In this document: positions 49,603-57,371 of the stretch, in pieces | Position numbering within the stretch: the stretch's first letter is position 1 | How the letters are laid out: the number at the start of each line of letters is the position of its first letter | NCBI RefSeq assembly: GCF_003946865.1 | Contig: NZ_QXTH01000015.1 | Coordinates: forward strand, 1 to 64,000 | DNA: 64,000 nt | From: Antribacter gilvus | GTDB lineage: Bacteria; Actinomycetota; Actinomycetes; Actinomycetales; Cellulomonadaceae | Direction: 5' to 3' | Made by a program: the position numbers and the translations under genes | The notes under the pieces: generated by a model | Database searches by the model: none | What the model was told of the DNA's origin: nothing | Seen by the model: only the letters and a program-made list of their open reading frames with translations

Positions 49603-50617
49603 GGCCCGGGAGCGGATCGGAGCGCTGTCGGTCGCCGTCGACTCGATCATCGTCGGGGTCCGGCACCGCAAGGACGTCGGCGACCTCGACGCGCTGGCCG
49701 CATCGATCGCGAAGCTCGGCATGCTGCAGCCGATCACGATCACTCCCGCGCGGGTCCTGGTCTGCGGCTGGCGACGTCTGGAGGCGGTCAAGCGCCTGGG
49801 GTGGGACGAGGTGCGTGTGTGGGTCCGTTCCGGGCTGTCCGACGAGGCCGGGCGCCTCCTGGCCGAGCACGACGAGAACGCCCTGCGTCAGGCCTACACC
49901 CGCACCGAACAGGCCACCTTGTACCGGGAGCTCAAGGAGGTGTTGGCCGGCGAGGCCCGCCGCCGTCAGGAGGCCTCCAGGTTCCGCCCCGAGCCCAACG
50001 ACGGCGGTGCTGACACCGGCGCCACGGAGGCGGACGCTTCGACCATTCCGGGACTCGTTGATTCAACGGGACCGGAGGCACTCGCCAGCCATGGTGACAC
50101 CCGGGACCAGGCCGCCATGCTCGCCACCGGCCGGAAGTCCTGGCAGGCGCTCGAACGCATCGGCAAGCTCATGGACCTCGCCGTCGAACCCGGCCTCCCG
50201 GCCACGGTGCGCGACCTCGCCGCGGATGCCGTGAACCGGATCGAGGGCGGCGGCAAGGTCGCCCCCGAATGGGACGCCGTCCAGGCCGCCTTGCGCGAGC
50301 ACGGCGTGACCACCGATCCCGCTGCACACAGCAACTTGGCGCCCGAACCGAGCGAGCCGGTCGTCGCGCGTCCGGTCAGCCTCTATGCGCTGCGGACGTG
50401 GGCGGCGACGTGGGAGGGCGTCTCCCAGCTGCTCGACCGGCACGACCCGGCGATCCTCGGACCTGCCCTGCCGCCGGACGACTGGAAGGCGATCTGCGAC
50501 ATGCGCCAACGGCTGGACACGATGGTCGAACAGATGCGCGCAGCCCGCGAACACTCCACGACCGAGAAGACCGCCGAGCCCCTCGCACCGGTCATCGCGA
50601 TCGGAGCCCGGTCATGA
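49595..50617 (+). CDS. ParB-like protein
   Basis: A 340-residue protein with an N-terminal ParB/sulfiredoxin-type domain: VDSIIVGVRHRKDVGDLDALAASIAKLGMLQPITITPARVLVCGWRRLEAVKRLGW. The GWRR-type block stands in for the CTP-binding GERR motif. A helical part follows and the C-terminal half is variable. It may act in partition or as a transcriptional regulator of the element; no ParA is next to it (the ParA-like gene at 35187 belongs to the pilus operon). It overlaps the next gene by four bases. Confidence 0.82.
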   Translation: MPEARERIGALSVAVDSIIVGVRHRKDVGDLDALAASIAKLGMLQPITITPARVLVCGWRRLEAVKRLGWDEVRVWVRSGLSDEAGRLLAEHDENALRQAYTRTEQATLYRELKEVLAGEARRRQEASRFRPEPNDGGADTGATEADASTIPGLVDSTGPEALASHGDTRDQAAMLATGRKSWQALERIGKLMDLAVEPGLPATVRDLAADAVNRIEGGGKVAPEWDAVQAALREHGVTTDPAAHSNLAPEPSEPVVARPVSLYALRTWAATWEGVSQLLDRHDPAILGPALPPDDWKAICDMRQRLDTMVEQMRAAREHSTTEKTAEPLAPVIAIGARS

Positions 50618-51291
50618 ACCGGACGATGCCCGAGCAGTGGCGGCTGGCCGTCATGTTTTTCGCCGCAGGAGCCGTAGTCGTCGCCGTACTGCTGCATCTC
50701 GTCCTGGGCGGGCCGCAGGCCGGACCGGCCGAGCCTTCCTCGACCGCGGCGTCGACGCCCGCAACCACACGGTCGACACCGCGGGCACCGACGCCCCACG
50801 CCATGCGCAACGACCCGGCGTCGGGCACGGCCCGGCAGGCGGAGGGGTTCGCGCGACGTGCCGTGTCGATCGTCTTCGACTGGGACACGACCGCCGACAC
50901 ACCGGAATCGGTCACCACCCAGCTGCTGGCGGTCGCCGACCCGACCGGTGAGGAGACCCCCGGTCTGCTCGCGGACCTGCCCGCGTACCTGCCCGACGAG
51001 GCGTGGTGGCAACGGCTGCGCGAGTACGAGACACGCCAGTGGCTGCACATCGACGTCGCCGAGGTCCCGGCCGCGTGGACCGCGGCAGCAGGCGCCGGGC
51101 AGCTGGGCGACCTGCGGCCCGGGACGACGGCCGTCACCGTCCGGGGAGTCCGTCACCGCTCCGGCACGGTCGCAGGACGCACCCAAGCCACGACGCACCC
51201 GGTCGTTCTCACGGTGTTCGTGCTGTGCGAACCGGCCACGGACGACTGCCGGCTGCTGCGCCTGGGCGCACCCGGCAAGGTCCTGGAGTGA
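50614..51291 (+). CDS. Single-pass membrane protein in the VirB8/TcpC position
   Basis: A 225-residue protein with one membrane helix near the N terminus (LAVMFFAAGAVVVAVLLHLVLG), a Thr/Pro linker, and an exported domain of about 160 residues (RQAEGFARRAVSIVFDWDTTADTPESVTTQLL...VTVRGVRHRSGTVAGRTQ...VVLTVFVLCEP). The layout matches VirB8/TcpC-like conjugation proteins, which form a periphery of the secretion channel, but sequence likeness is weak by eye. The next gene starts 7 bp downstream. Confidence 0.6.
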   Translation: MNRTMPEQWRLAVMFFAAGAVVVAVLLHLVLGGPQAGPAEPSSTAASTPATTRSTPRAPTPHAMRNDPASGTARQAEGFARRAVSIVFDWDTTADTPESVTTQLLAVADPTGEETPGLLADLPAYLPDEAWWQRLREYETRQWLHIDVAEVPAAWTAAAGAGQLGDLRPGTTAVTVRGVRHRSGTVAGRTQATTHPVVLTVFVLCEPATDDCRLLRLGAPGKVLE

Positions 51292-51298
51292 GGCCACA

Positions 51299-52477
51299 AT
51301 GCGCAAGCTGCTCCCCTACCTGGTCTTCCCGGTCCTGCTGATCGGGCCGACCGTCGGGCTCGTCATCATTACGATCGTCAGCGCCATGGCCCGACCGACA
51401 GCCTGCGCGCCGGCCGTGACCACGGTCCCGGGCACCCTCTCAGCGACGACGGCCGACGGCATCACGGTCCGGCTCGACCAGGTCCAGCTCACCCACGCCG
51501 CGACCATCATGCGGATCGGCGCCGCGACCGAAGGTGTGGGACGCGACGGCGTCGTGATCGCGCTCATGGCGGCGCTGACCGAGTCGCGGCTGCGGATGCT
51601 CGCCAACACCGTCTACCCGGACTCGGCGACGTACCCGCACGACGGCGTCGGGCACGACCACGACTCCCTCGGCCTGTTCCAGATGCGCCCGGCCGCCGGG
51701 TGGGGCTCGGTCGCCGAGCTCATGGACCCGGTGTACCAGGCCCGGGCGTTCTTCGGCGGGCGCCCCGGCCCGAACGACGGCTCGCCGCGCGGGCTGCTCG
51801 ACATCCCCGGCTGGGAGTCGATGCCCAAGGGCGCCGCAGCGCAGGCCGTGGAGGTCTCCGCCCACCCCGACCGGTACGCCGCCTACGAGCCGGTCGCCGA
51901 AGCGATCCTGACCGCACTGACCACCCCGACGGCCACAGCATCCCAGGCTTCCCCGCCGGCCGGGATTGTGGAGGCCGCATTCGCCACAGCATTCCCGGCC
52001 TCGCCCATCGTGTTCCCGCTCCCTGAGGGGAGCTGGCGGCGGGTCTCCGGGTTCGGGCACCGGGTCCACCCCGTCTACGGGACCACGATGCTGCACGCCG
52101 GGGTCGACTACGCCGCCCCGGCCGGGACACCGGTCCTGGCGCTGGCCGACGGGATCGTCACCCACGTGCTGCGCGACGAACGCGGCGGGAACGTCGTCGT
52201 CCTCCTGCACTACATCGGCGGCGAGATGTTCGAGACGGCCTACGCCCACCTCCAGGACGGGTCGGTCACCGTCCAGGTCAACGACGTCGTCGCGGCCGGT
52301 GAACAGATCGCCGCCGTCGGCTCCACCGGCGCGGCAACCGGCCCACACCTGCACCTCGAGGTCCACCCCGGCGGCTGGTACTCCCCCACGGACCCCGAAC
52401 CATGGCTCGCCGCCCATAGCCCGGAGCACCTGACGAACGCCACCCCGGCGGCCTGCTCGAGCGGAGGATCCCGATGA
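51299..52477 (+). CDS. Bifunctional cell-wall hydrolase: SLT-like plus M23 peptidase
   Basis: A 392-residue exported protein. One N-terminal membrane helix or signal anchor (YLVFPVLLIGPTVGLVIITIVSAM) precedes a lysozyme/SLT-like domain: ALMAALTESRLRML has the catalytic Glu position, and HDHDSLGLFQMRPAAGWG follows. The C-terminal M23 metallopeptidase has the zinc ligands in HAGVDYAA (HxxxD) and GPHLHLEV (HxH). It opens peptidoglycan for the conjugation channel, like TcpG/VirB1 proteins. It overlaps the next small gene by four bases. Confidence 0.9.
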   Translation: MRKLLPYLVFPVLLIGPTVGLVIITIVSAMARPTACAPAVTTVPGTLSATTADGITVRLDQVQLTHAATIMRIGAATEGVGRDGVVIALMAALTESRLRMLANTVYPDSATYPHDGVGHDHDSLGLFQMRPAAGWGSVAELMDPVYQARAFFGGRPGPNDGSPRGLLDIPGWESMPKGAAAQAVEVSAHPDRYAAYEPVAEAILTALTTPTATASQASPPAGIVEAAFATAFPASPIVFPLPEGSWRRVSGFGHRVHPVYGTTMLHAGVDYAAPAGTPVLALADGIVTHVLRDERGGNVVVLLHYIGGEMFETAYAHLQDGSVTVQVNDVVAAGEQIAAVGSTGAATGPHLHLEVHPGGWYSPTDPEPWLAAHSPEHLTNATPAACSSGGSR

Positions 52478-52680
52478 ACACGAAGACCACGACAGCCGGC
52501 GAGCACGACGGCGCCACCGTCCGGCTCAGCCCGGACGACGCGCTGTTCGGGCTCGAACTCCACCGCGGCCAGGACGGGTGGACCGCTACCACGACCGGGC
52601 CGCACCTGCCGCCCGTCGAGCTCACCGGCGTGACCTACCAGCCCGAAACCGAGCCCGAGCCCCGCGGGGCCCGGGCATGA
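52474..52680 (+). CDS. Small hypothetical protein
   Basis: A 68-residue soluble protein with a few strand-like segments (ATVRLSPDDALFGLELHRGQDGWTATTTG) and no known motif. It overlaps the genes on both sides by four bases, so it is translated with the transfer operon. Confidence 0.6.
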   Translation: MNTKTTTAGEHDGATVRLSPDDALFGLELHRGQDGWTATTTGPHLPPVELTGVTYQPETEPEPRGARA

Positions 52681-52943
52681 GCGCCGTCAGGCCGGACTTC
52701 TCCGCCGTCGCGGGCACCGGGTTCGGCGAGGTCGTCGGCGCGCTGCTGACGTTCACGCTCCTGACCGCCGTCGCGGTGCTCATCGCCTCGGCGATCACCT
52801 GGGCCGTCGCGGCCTCCGCGGGCAGCTGGCAGACCGTTGCCAAGGCCCGCACCGGAGTCCTCGTCGCCCTCGGCGGCGCTGCCCTCGCGGGAGCCGCCCT
52901 CGGCTGGGGCACCTGGCTCCTCAAGCTCGGCAACCACCTCTAA
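52677..52943 (+). CDS. Small two-helix membrane protein of the transfer operon
   Basis: An 88-residue protein with two long hydrophobic helices (VVGALLTFTLLTAVAVLIASAITWAV and VLVALGGAALAGAALGWGTWLL) joined by a short basic loop (VAKARTG). The plan is like VirB2/TrbC-type conjugative pilins and closely parallels the next gene, so both may be pilin-like subunits. There is no obvious signal peptide cleavage site. Confidence 0.7.
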   Translation: MSAVRPDFSAVAGTGFGEVVGALLTFTLLTAVAVLIASAITWAVAASAGSWQTVAKARTGVLVALGGAALAGAALGWGTWLLKLGNHL

Positions 52944-52959
52944 GACGGAAGGCCCGACC

Positions 52960-53238
52960 ATGAACACGGCAATCAACATCGACCCGAACACCAACGGCCT
53001 GCCCGGCATCGGCGCCCTCCAGACGATCGTCGGCGCTCTGATGACCGTCGGCCTGATCTGCGCCGTCCTCGGCGTCATCATCTCCGCGATCGTCTGGGCG
53101 CTCGGAGCCAACTCCTCCAACCCGCAGCTCGCCGGCCGCGGCAAGACCGGCGTGCTCGTAGCGCTCGGCGCCGCGATCATCTGCGGCGCCTCGGTGACCG
53201 CAGTGAACTTCTTCTGGTCCGTCGGGCAGTCGGTGTGA
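52960..53238 (+). CDS. DUF6112-type small membrane protein
   Basis: A 92-residue protein with two helices (LQTIVGALMTVGLICAVLGVIISAIVWAL and GVLVALGAAIICGASVTAVNFFW) and the loop SSNPQLAGRGKTG. It belongs to the small DUF6112-like membrane proteins that precede SCO6881/SCO6880-type genes in actinobacterial conjugative elements. An AACGGAAGG site is upstream. Its natural follower, the TrbL-like gene, is now separated from it by the Tn7-like transposon that begins at 53271. Confidence 0.78.
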   Translation: MNTAINIDPNTNGLPGIGALQTIVGALMTVGLICAVLGVIISAIVWALGANSSNPQLAGRGKTGVLVALGAAIICGASVTAVNFFWSVGQSV

Positions 53239-53270
53239 CCATGGTCTGCACTGTAGGGGCCGGTTGAACA

Positions 53271-53330
53271 TGTCGGTTCGACCTGCGTAGTTGTCGGCGA
53301 GTTGTCGGTCGGCTGGTCTTCGTGTCGGTT
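53271..53330 (+). repeat. Left end of the Tn7-like element with TnsB-type sites
   Basis: Terminal TGTCGGTT at 53271, AGTTGTCGG at 53289-53297 and 53300-53308, and a second TGTCGGTT at 53323-53330. The remaining ~85 bp before tnsA hold a GGAGGGA ribosome binding site. Confidence 0.75.
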
Positions 53331-53416
53331 CACTGCCGGTGATTAGGGCCGATTCGCCCGTCTGGGTACGTTGCGGATCCCGCCGTGTGGGCGGTCTCGC
53401 GACGGAGGGACTGGCC

Positions 53417-54124
53417 ATGGGCGCCGGTAGTTCGGTCAGGTTCAAGGACGCGGCTGGCCGGGAGTCGTCGGCGGACCTTGGGGTGGTCGATCCGGGCGTC
53501 CTTGCTGCGGGTTCACCGTTCCGGGTGTTCCGGTGGCGGCGTGGGCAGGCGCACTACTCGGGGTGGTACTGGTCGGCGACGACGGGCGGGCATGTCGTCT
53601 ACGAGAGCCGTCTGGAGCTGGCGCGTCTGCTGCTGGCCGATCTGGATCGGCGGGTCGTGGCGATCGCGGCGCAGCCGTTCTGCGTGACGGCCGAGGTCGA
53701 GGGCGTCCGTCGTCGGCACGTGCCGGACTTCCTGTTGCTGGGGTCCGACGGCGTGGTCACGGTCGTGAACGTCAAGCCGGCCGACCAGCTCGACCGTCCC
53801 GAGGTCGCCGAGGCGCTGGGGTGGGCCGGTGAGGTCTTCGCGGGGCGGGGCTGGAGGCACGAGGTGTGGTCGGGGGCGCCTGCGGTGGTGCTGGCGAACG
53901 TCCGGTTCCTGGCGGGCTACCGGTATCCGGACCGGGTCGACGCGGCGACGGTGTCGTGGCTGGCCGGGCAGGTCAGGACCGGTGCGCTGCTCGGCGACCT
54001 GGAGGCCGGTGACCGGGCGGGGCGGGTGCGGGCTGCGGCGCTGCACCTGGTCTGGCGGGGTGTGTTCCGCGTCGATCTGGAGACGCCGTTCTCAGCGGCG
54101 ACGAGGCTGGAGCGGGTCGGGTGA
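53417..54124 (+). CDS. tnsA: TnsA-like endonuclease
   Basis: A 235-residue protein with the TnsA restriction-endonuclease fold. The catalytic residues are E63 (HVVYESRLELARLL), D104 (RRHVPDFLLL) and K120 (TVVNVKPADQ). With TnsB it cuts the 5' strands at the transposon ends, so the element can move by cut-and-paste. The ATG at 53417 is preceded by GGAGGGA and lies after the left-end repeats. It overlaps tnsB (GTGA). Confidence 0.88.
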   Translation: MGAGSSVRFKDAAGRESSADLGVVDPGVLAAGSPFRVFRWRRGQAHYSGWYWSATTGGHVVYESRLELARLLLADLDRRVVAIAAQPFCVTAEVEGVRRRHVPDFLLLGSDGVVTVVNVKPADQLDRPEVAEALGWAGEVFAGRGWRHEVWSGAPAVVLANVRFLAGYRYPDRVDAATVSWLAGQVRTGALLGDLEAGDRAGRVRAAALHLVWRGVFRVDLETPFSAATRLERVG

Positions 54125-56226
54125 GCGCGCTGGGTCCGACCACGGCGATCACGGTCGGGACGCGGCTGAGGCACGACGGGGAGGCCTTCGTCGTGCTGGG
54201 CATCGAGGACCAGGTGCTTCGCCTGCGGGGCCGGGGTGGTCGGGTGGTGCTGAGGGGCACCGCGGCGTTGCTCGCCGATCCGTCGACGACGATCGAGGGC
54301 GGGGACAGCGGGCCGGTCGAGGCGCTGGGGCCGGTGCTGGAGAACCTGACGGCCGCTCAGCGGGCGCAGCTGGATGAGCGTCTGGCTCATGTCAACGAGC
54401 TGCTGACCGGCTATGCGTCGGGTTCGGCGTCGGTTGCGCGGGACGGTGAGCCGCGATCGGGGTTCGACCCGGGGTTGGCGATGGCCGACCGGTATGCCGC
54501 CCGGGCGGCCGAGGTGGGCGTCACGGTCAGGACGTTGGAGCGGTGGGTGGCCGCGTTCCGGGAGGCCGGGCCTGCGGGGCTGCTCGACGGGCGCGGCCGG
54601 CGGGTCACCGATCCGCTGGCGGGGGTGGACGAGCGGTGGCTGGCGATGTGCCGGATGGTCCTGGCCGAGCACACCGACGCCGCCCGCCCGACCCGGAACC
54701 TGGTCCTGGCTCGGGTGAGCGCCCGGCTGGCCGCTGAGCACGGGCAGGGCGTGGTGCCTGAGCCGGGGCGCAGCAGGGCGCGGGTGGTGCTGGGTGAGAT
54801 CACCCGGGGCTCGAACGCGTTCACCGGTAGCACGAAGGGCAAGCGGTCGGTCGCGGGGCGCCCGCAGGGCGTCTACGGCCGGTTGCGTCCGACACGACCG
54901 GGTGAGTACCTGCTGCTGGACACCACGGTGTTGGACGTGTTCGCGATGGAGCCGGTGACGTTGCGGTGGGTGCGGGTCGAGCTGACGATCGCGATGGACC
55001 TGTTCTCCCGGTCGATCACGGGGCTGCGGTTGTCTCCGGTCTCGACCAAGGCGGTCGACGCGGCGCTGGTGCTGTTCGAGTCGCTGCGCCCGGACTCGCG
55101 GGCACGGACCGGCGGCGGGCTGCTGCCGTATGCGGGGCTGCCCGACCTTGTCGTCGTGGCCGGCGGCGACGGTCCGGGCGCCGGGCAGGGGCTGGCGGGG
55201 GTGGCCGCGGAGACGGTCGTGGTCGACCACGGCAAGATCTACCTGTCGAACCACCTGCTGGGGGTCTGCGCCCGGCTGGGGATCTCGGTCCAGCCGGCCC
55301 GCCCGCTGACCCCGACGGACAAGGCTGCGGTCGAGCGGTTCTTCCGCACGATCCGTGAGCAGCTGCTGGAGGCGCTGCCGGGTTACACCGGCCCGGACGT
55401 CCATTCCCGCGGCACCGATCCCGAGGGCTGCACCTACTTCTTCGTCGACGAGTTGGAGTCGATCTTGCGCGAGTGGGTCGGCGGGGTCTACCACCAGCGA
55501 GTGCACCGTGGTCTGGCCGATCCGCTGGTCCCGGGGCTGGAGCTGTCTCCGGCGGAGATGTTCGCCGGCGGGCTGGCGCGCGCGGGCCGGTTGCGGGTCC
55601 CGGCGCGGGCGGACCTGGTGTTCGACTTCCTGCCGGTGGCCTGGCGCACGATCCAGCACTACGGCGTCGAGCTGGGCGGGCTGCGTTACAACGGGCCCGC
55701 GCTGACGCCGTATCGGAACCGGAGCAGCAGCCACACCGGCCCGAACGCCGGGAAGTGGCCGCTGCGCTACGACACCGACGACGTGTCCCGGGTCTACTTC
55801 CAGGACCCGGCCGACCACACCTGGCACGCCCTGGTCTGGGAGCACACCGGGGAGGTCGAGGTCCCGTTCTCGGCCGAGGCGCTGGCCTACGCCCGCCGGC
55901 TCGCGCTGGCAGGCGGCCGGCACGTGAACGAGCGGGTCGTGCTGGGCGAGCTGCTCGAGCGGTGGGACGCGGGCCTGACCCGCCACCCGGCCGAACGGCG
56001 CATGGCGGTCCGCGCCAGCCAGCAGCGCCAGGCGCGCCTGGCGGCGGCAGGGCCGTCCGCGCAGGTCGCCGGGCTTGCGACGCTTCGCGCGGTCACCGGC
56101 CCGGTGGTCCCCGATGCCCCGGAGCCGCTTCGGGTCACGGCGCTGGAGACGGCCGGGGACGACGACACCGACGACGAGCTCGACGACGAGGGGTTCTACG
56201 ACGACGCGTTCGACGTCCTGACATGA
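54121..56226 (+). CDS. tnsB: TnsB-like DDE transposase
   Basis: A 701-residue transposase of the TnsB/TniA/Mu family. N-terminal winged helices (about 75-240) bind the end repeats, with VTVRTLERWVAAFREAGPAGLLDGRG recognisable. The catalytic triad is D267 (LLLDTTVLDV), D369 (TVVVDHGKIY) and E405 (DKAAVERFFRTIREQ). A Mu-type C-terminal beta-barrel follows (RYDTDDVSRVYFQD). The very acidic last residues probably contact TnsC. The GTG start overlaps tnsA and the end overlaps tnsC. Confidence 0.93.
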   Translation: MSALGPTTAITVGTRLRHDGEAFVVLGIEDQVLRLRGRGGRVVLRGTAALLADPSTTIEGGDSGPVEALGPVLENLTAAQRAQLDERLAHVNELLTGYASGSASVARDGEPRSGFDPGLAMADRYAARAAEVGVTVRTLERWVAAFREAGPAGLLDGRGRRVTDPLAGVDERWLAMCRMVLAEHTDAARPTRNLVLARVSARLAAEHGQGVVPEPGRSRARVVLGEITRGSNAFTGSTKGKRSVAGRPQGVYGRLRPTRPGEYLLLDTTVLDVFAMEPVTLRWVRVELTIAMDLFSRSITGLRLSPVSTKAVDAALVLFESLRPDSRARTGGGLLPYAGLPDLVVVAGGDGPGAGQGLAGVAAETVVVDHGKIYLSNHLLGVCARLGISVQPARPLTPTDKAAVERFFRTIREQLLEALPGYTGPDVHSRGTDPEGCTYFFVDELESILREWVGGVYHQRVHRGLADPLVPGLELSPAEMFAGGLARAGRLRVPARADLVFDFLPVAWRTIQHYGVELGGLRYNGPALTPYRNRSSSHTGPNAGKWPLRYDTDDVSRVYFQDPADHTWHALVWEHTGEVEVPFSAEALAYARRLALAGGRHVNERVVLGELLERWDAGLTRHPAERRMAVRASQQRQARLAAAGPSAQVAGLATLRAVTGPVVPDAPEPLRVTALETAGDDDTDDELDDEGFYDDAFDVLT

Positions 56227-57371
56227 CCGACGTGGTCACGGGGAACGACGACGGCGAACGTGATTGGGACCTGTCGACCAAGGACGGGTGGTTCGCCATG
56301 GTCGGCGCGGCGCCACGCACGCGCCCGCCGGCGCGTTCGATCGCCGAGCTCGCCGCGATGGGTGCCGGCGAGCGGCGGCGCTTCGACCAGGCCCGCGCCG
56401 GCTGGCACGCGAACCTCGGACCGATCCGCACCCCGCAGGTCGACGCCGTCCTGGACGGGCTGGACGAGATCGTCGGTTCCAACCAGCACGACGGGGACAA
56501 GGTCAAGCCCGCAGCCGTGCTGGACGCGGCACCCGGGCTGGGCAAGACGACCGCGGCGGTCGCGTTCGCGCGCCGGTTCCACCGCGAGCAGATCGACCTG
56601 CACGGGGACCGCGCCGGGGCGGTCGGCGGGTCCTGGCAGCGGGTCCCGGTCGCCTACCTGCCGTTGACGTCCTCGACAACGATGCGGTCCCTGAACGCGT
56701 TGCTCTGCCGGTTCTACGGGCTGCCCGCCGCGACGCGCGGCTCGGCGACGCACCTTGCCCACCGGGCCGCCGAGGCCGTCGCGGGCTGCAAGACGCGTCT
56801 GATCGTCGTGGACGACGTGCACTTCCTGGACATGAGCCGTCACGACGGGCGTGAGGTCGCCAACCACTTCAAGTGGCTGGCCAACACCTTCCCCGTCACG
56901 TTCGTGTTCGTCGGCGTCGGGCTGGGCGCCCGCGGCCTGCTCGCCGAGGGGCTGACCGGCGCCGACGGCGCGTTCTCCCAGACCGCGCGACGCTGGACCG
57001 TGCTGCACCTGGGCTCCTTCGAGATCGGCACCGAGCCCGGACGGCGGACCTGGCGGGCGCTGCTGCTCACGATCGAGCAGAACCTTGCCCTGGCCCGACC
57101 CCACCGGGGCGTGCTCAGCCAGGACCTTTCGGACTACCTGTTCGCGCGCTCCAGCGGGCACTTCGCCTCGCTGATGTCGCTGATCGGACGCGGCTGCTAC
57201 CGCGCGATCAAGGACGGCTCCGAGACGCTGAGCATCGATCTGCTCGACGCGGTCCGTATCGACCAGGCCGCTGAGACCGCCCGCAAGCACCTGACCGCCG
57301 CGCTCGACGCCGGACTGCTCACCACGACCGCCGCCACGAACACCCGGCCCGGACGCGAGGGCGCCGCATGA
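56223..57371 (+). CDS. tnsC: TnsC/TniB-like AAA ATPase
   Basis: A 382-residue AAA regulator. Walker A is APGLGKTT at 103-110, Walker B is RLIVVDDVHF at about 191-200, and LSDYLFARSSGHFASLMSLIGRG is the helical lid. It forms filaments on DNA and links the target selector (TniQ) to the TnsAB transposase. All motifs look intact. It overlaps both neighbours by four bases. Confidence 0.92.
   Translation: MTDVVTGNDDGERDWDLSTKDGWFAMVGAAPRTRPPARSIAELAAMGAGERRRFDQARAGWHANLGPIRTPQVDAVLDGLDEIVGSNQHDGDKVKPAAVLDAAPGLGKTTAAVAFARRFHREQIDLHGDRAGAVGGSWQRVPVAYLPLTSSTTMRSLNALLCRFYGLPAATRGSATHLAHRAAEAVAGCKTRLIVVDDVHFLDMSRHDGREVANHFKWLANTFPVTFVFVGVGLGARGLLAEGLTGADGAFSQTARRWTVLHLGSFEIGTEPGRRTWRALLLTIEQNLALARPHRGVLSQDLSDYLFARSSGHFASLMSLIGRGCYRAIKDGSETLSIDLLDAVRIDQAAETARKHLTAALDAGLLTTTAATNTRPGREGAA

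Noticed and set aside
53239-53264. Short ATG-initiated frame between the DUF6112 gene and the transposon
   Set aside because: It encodes only eight residues; the region is better explained as the leader of the original TrbL-like gene.
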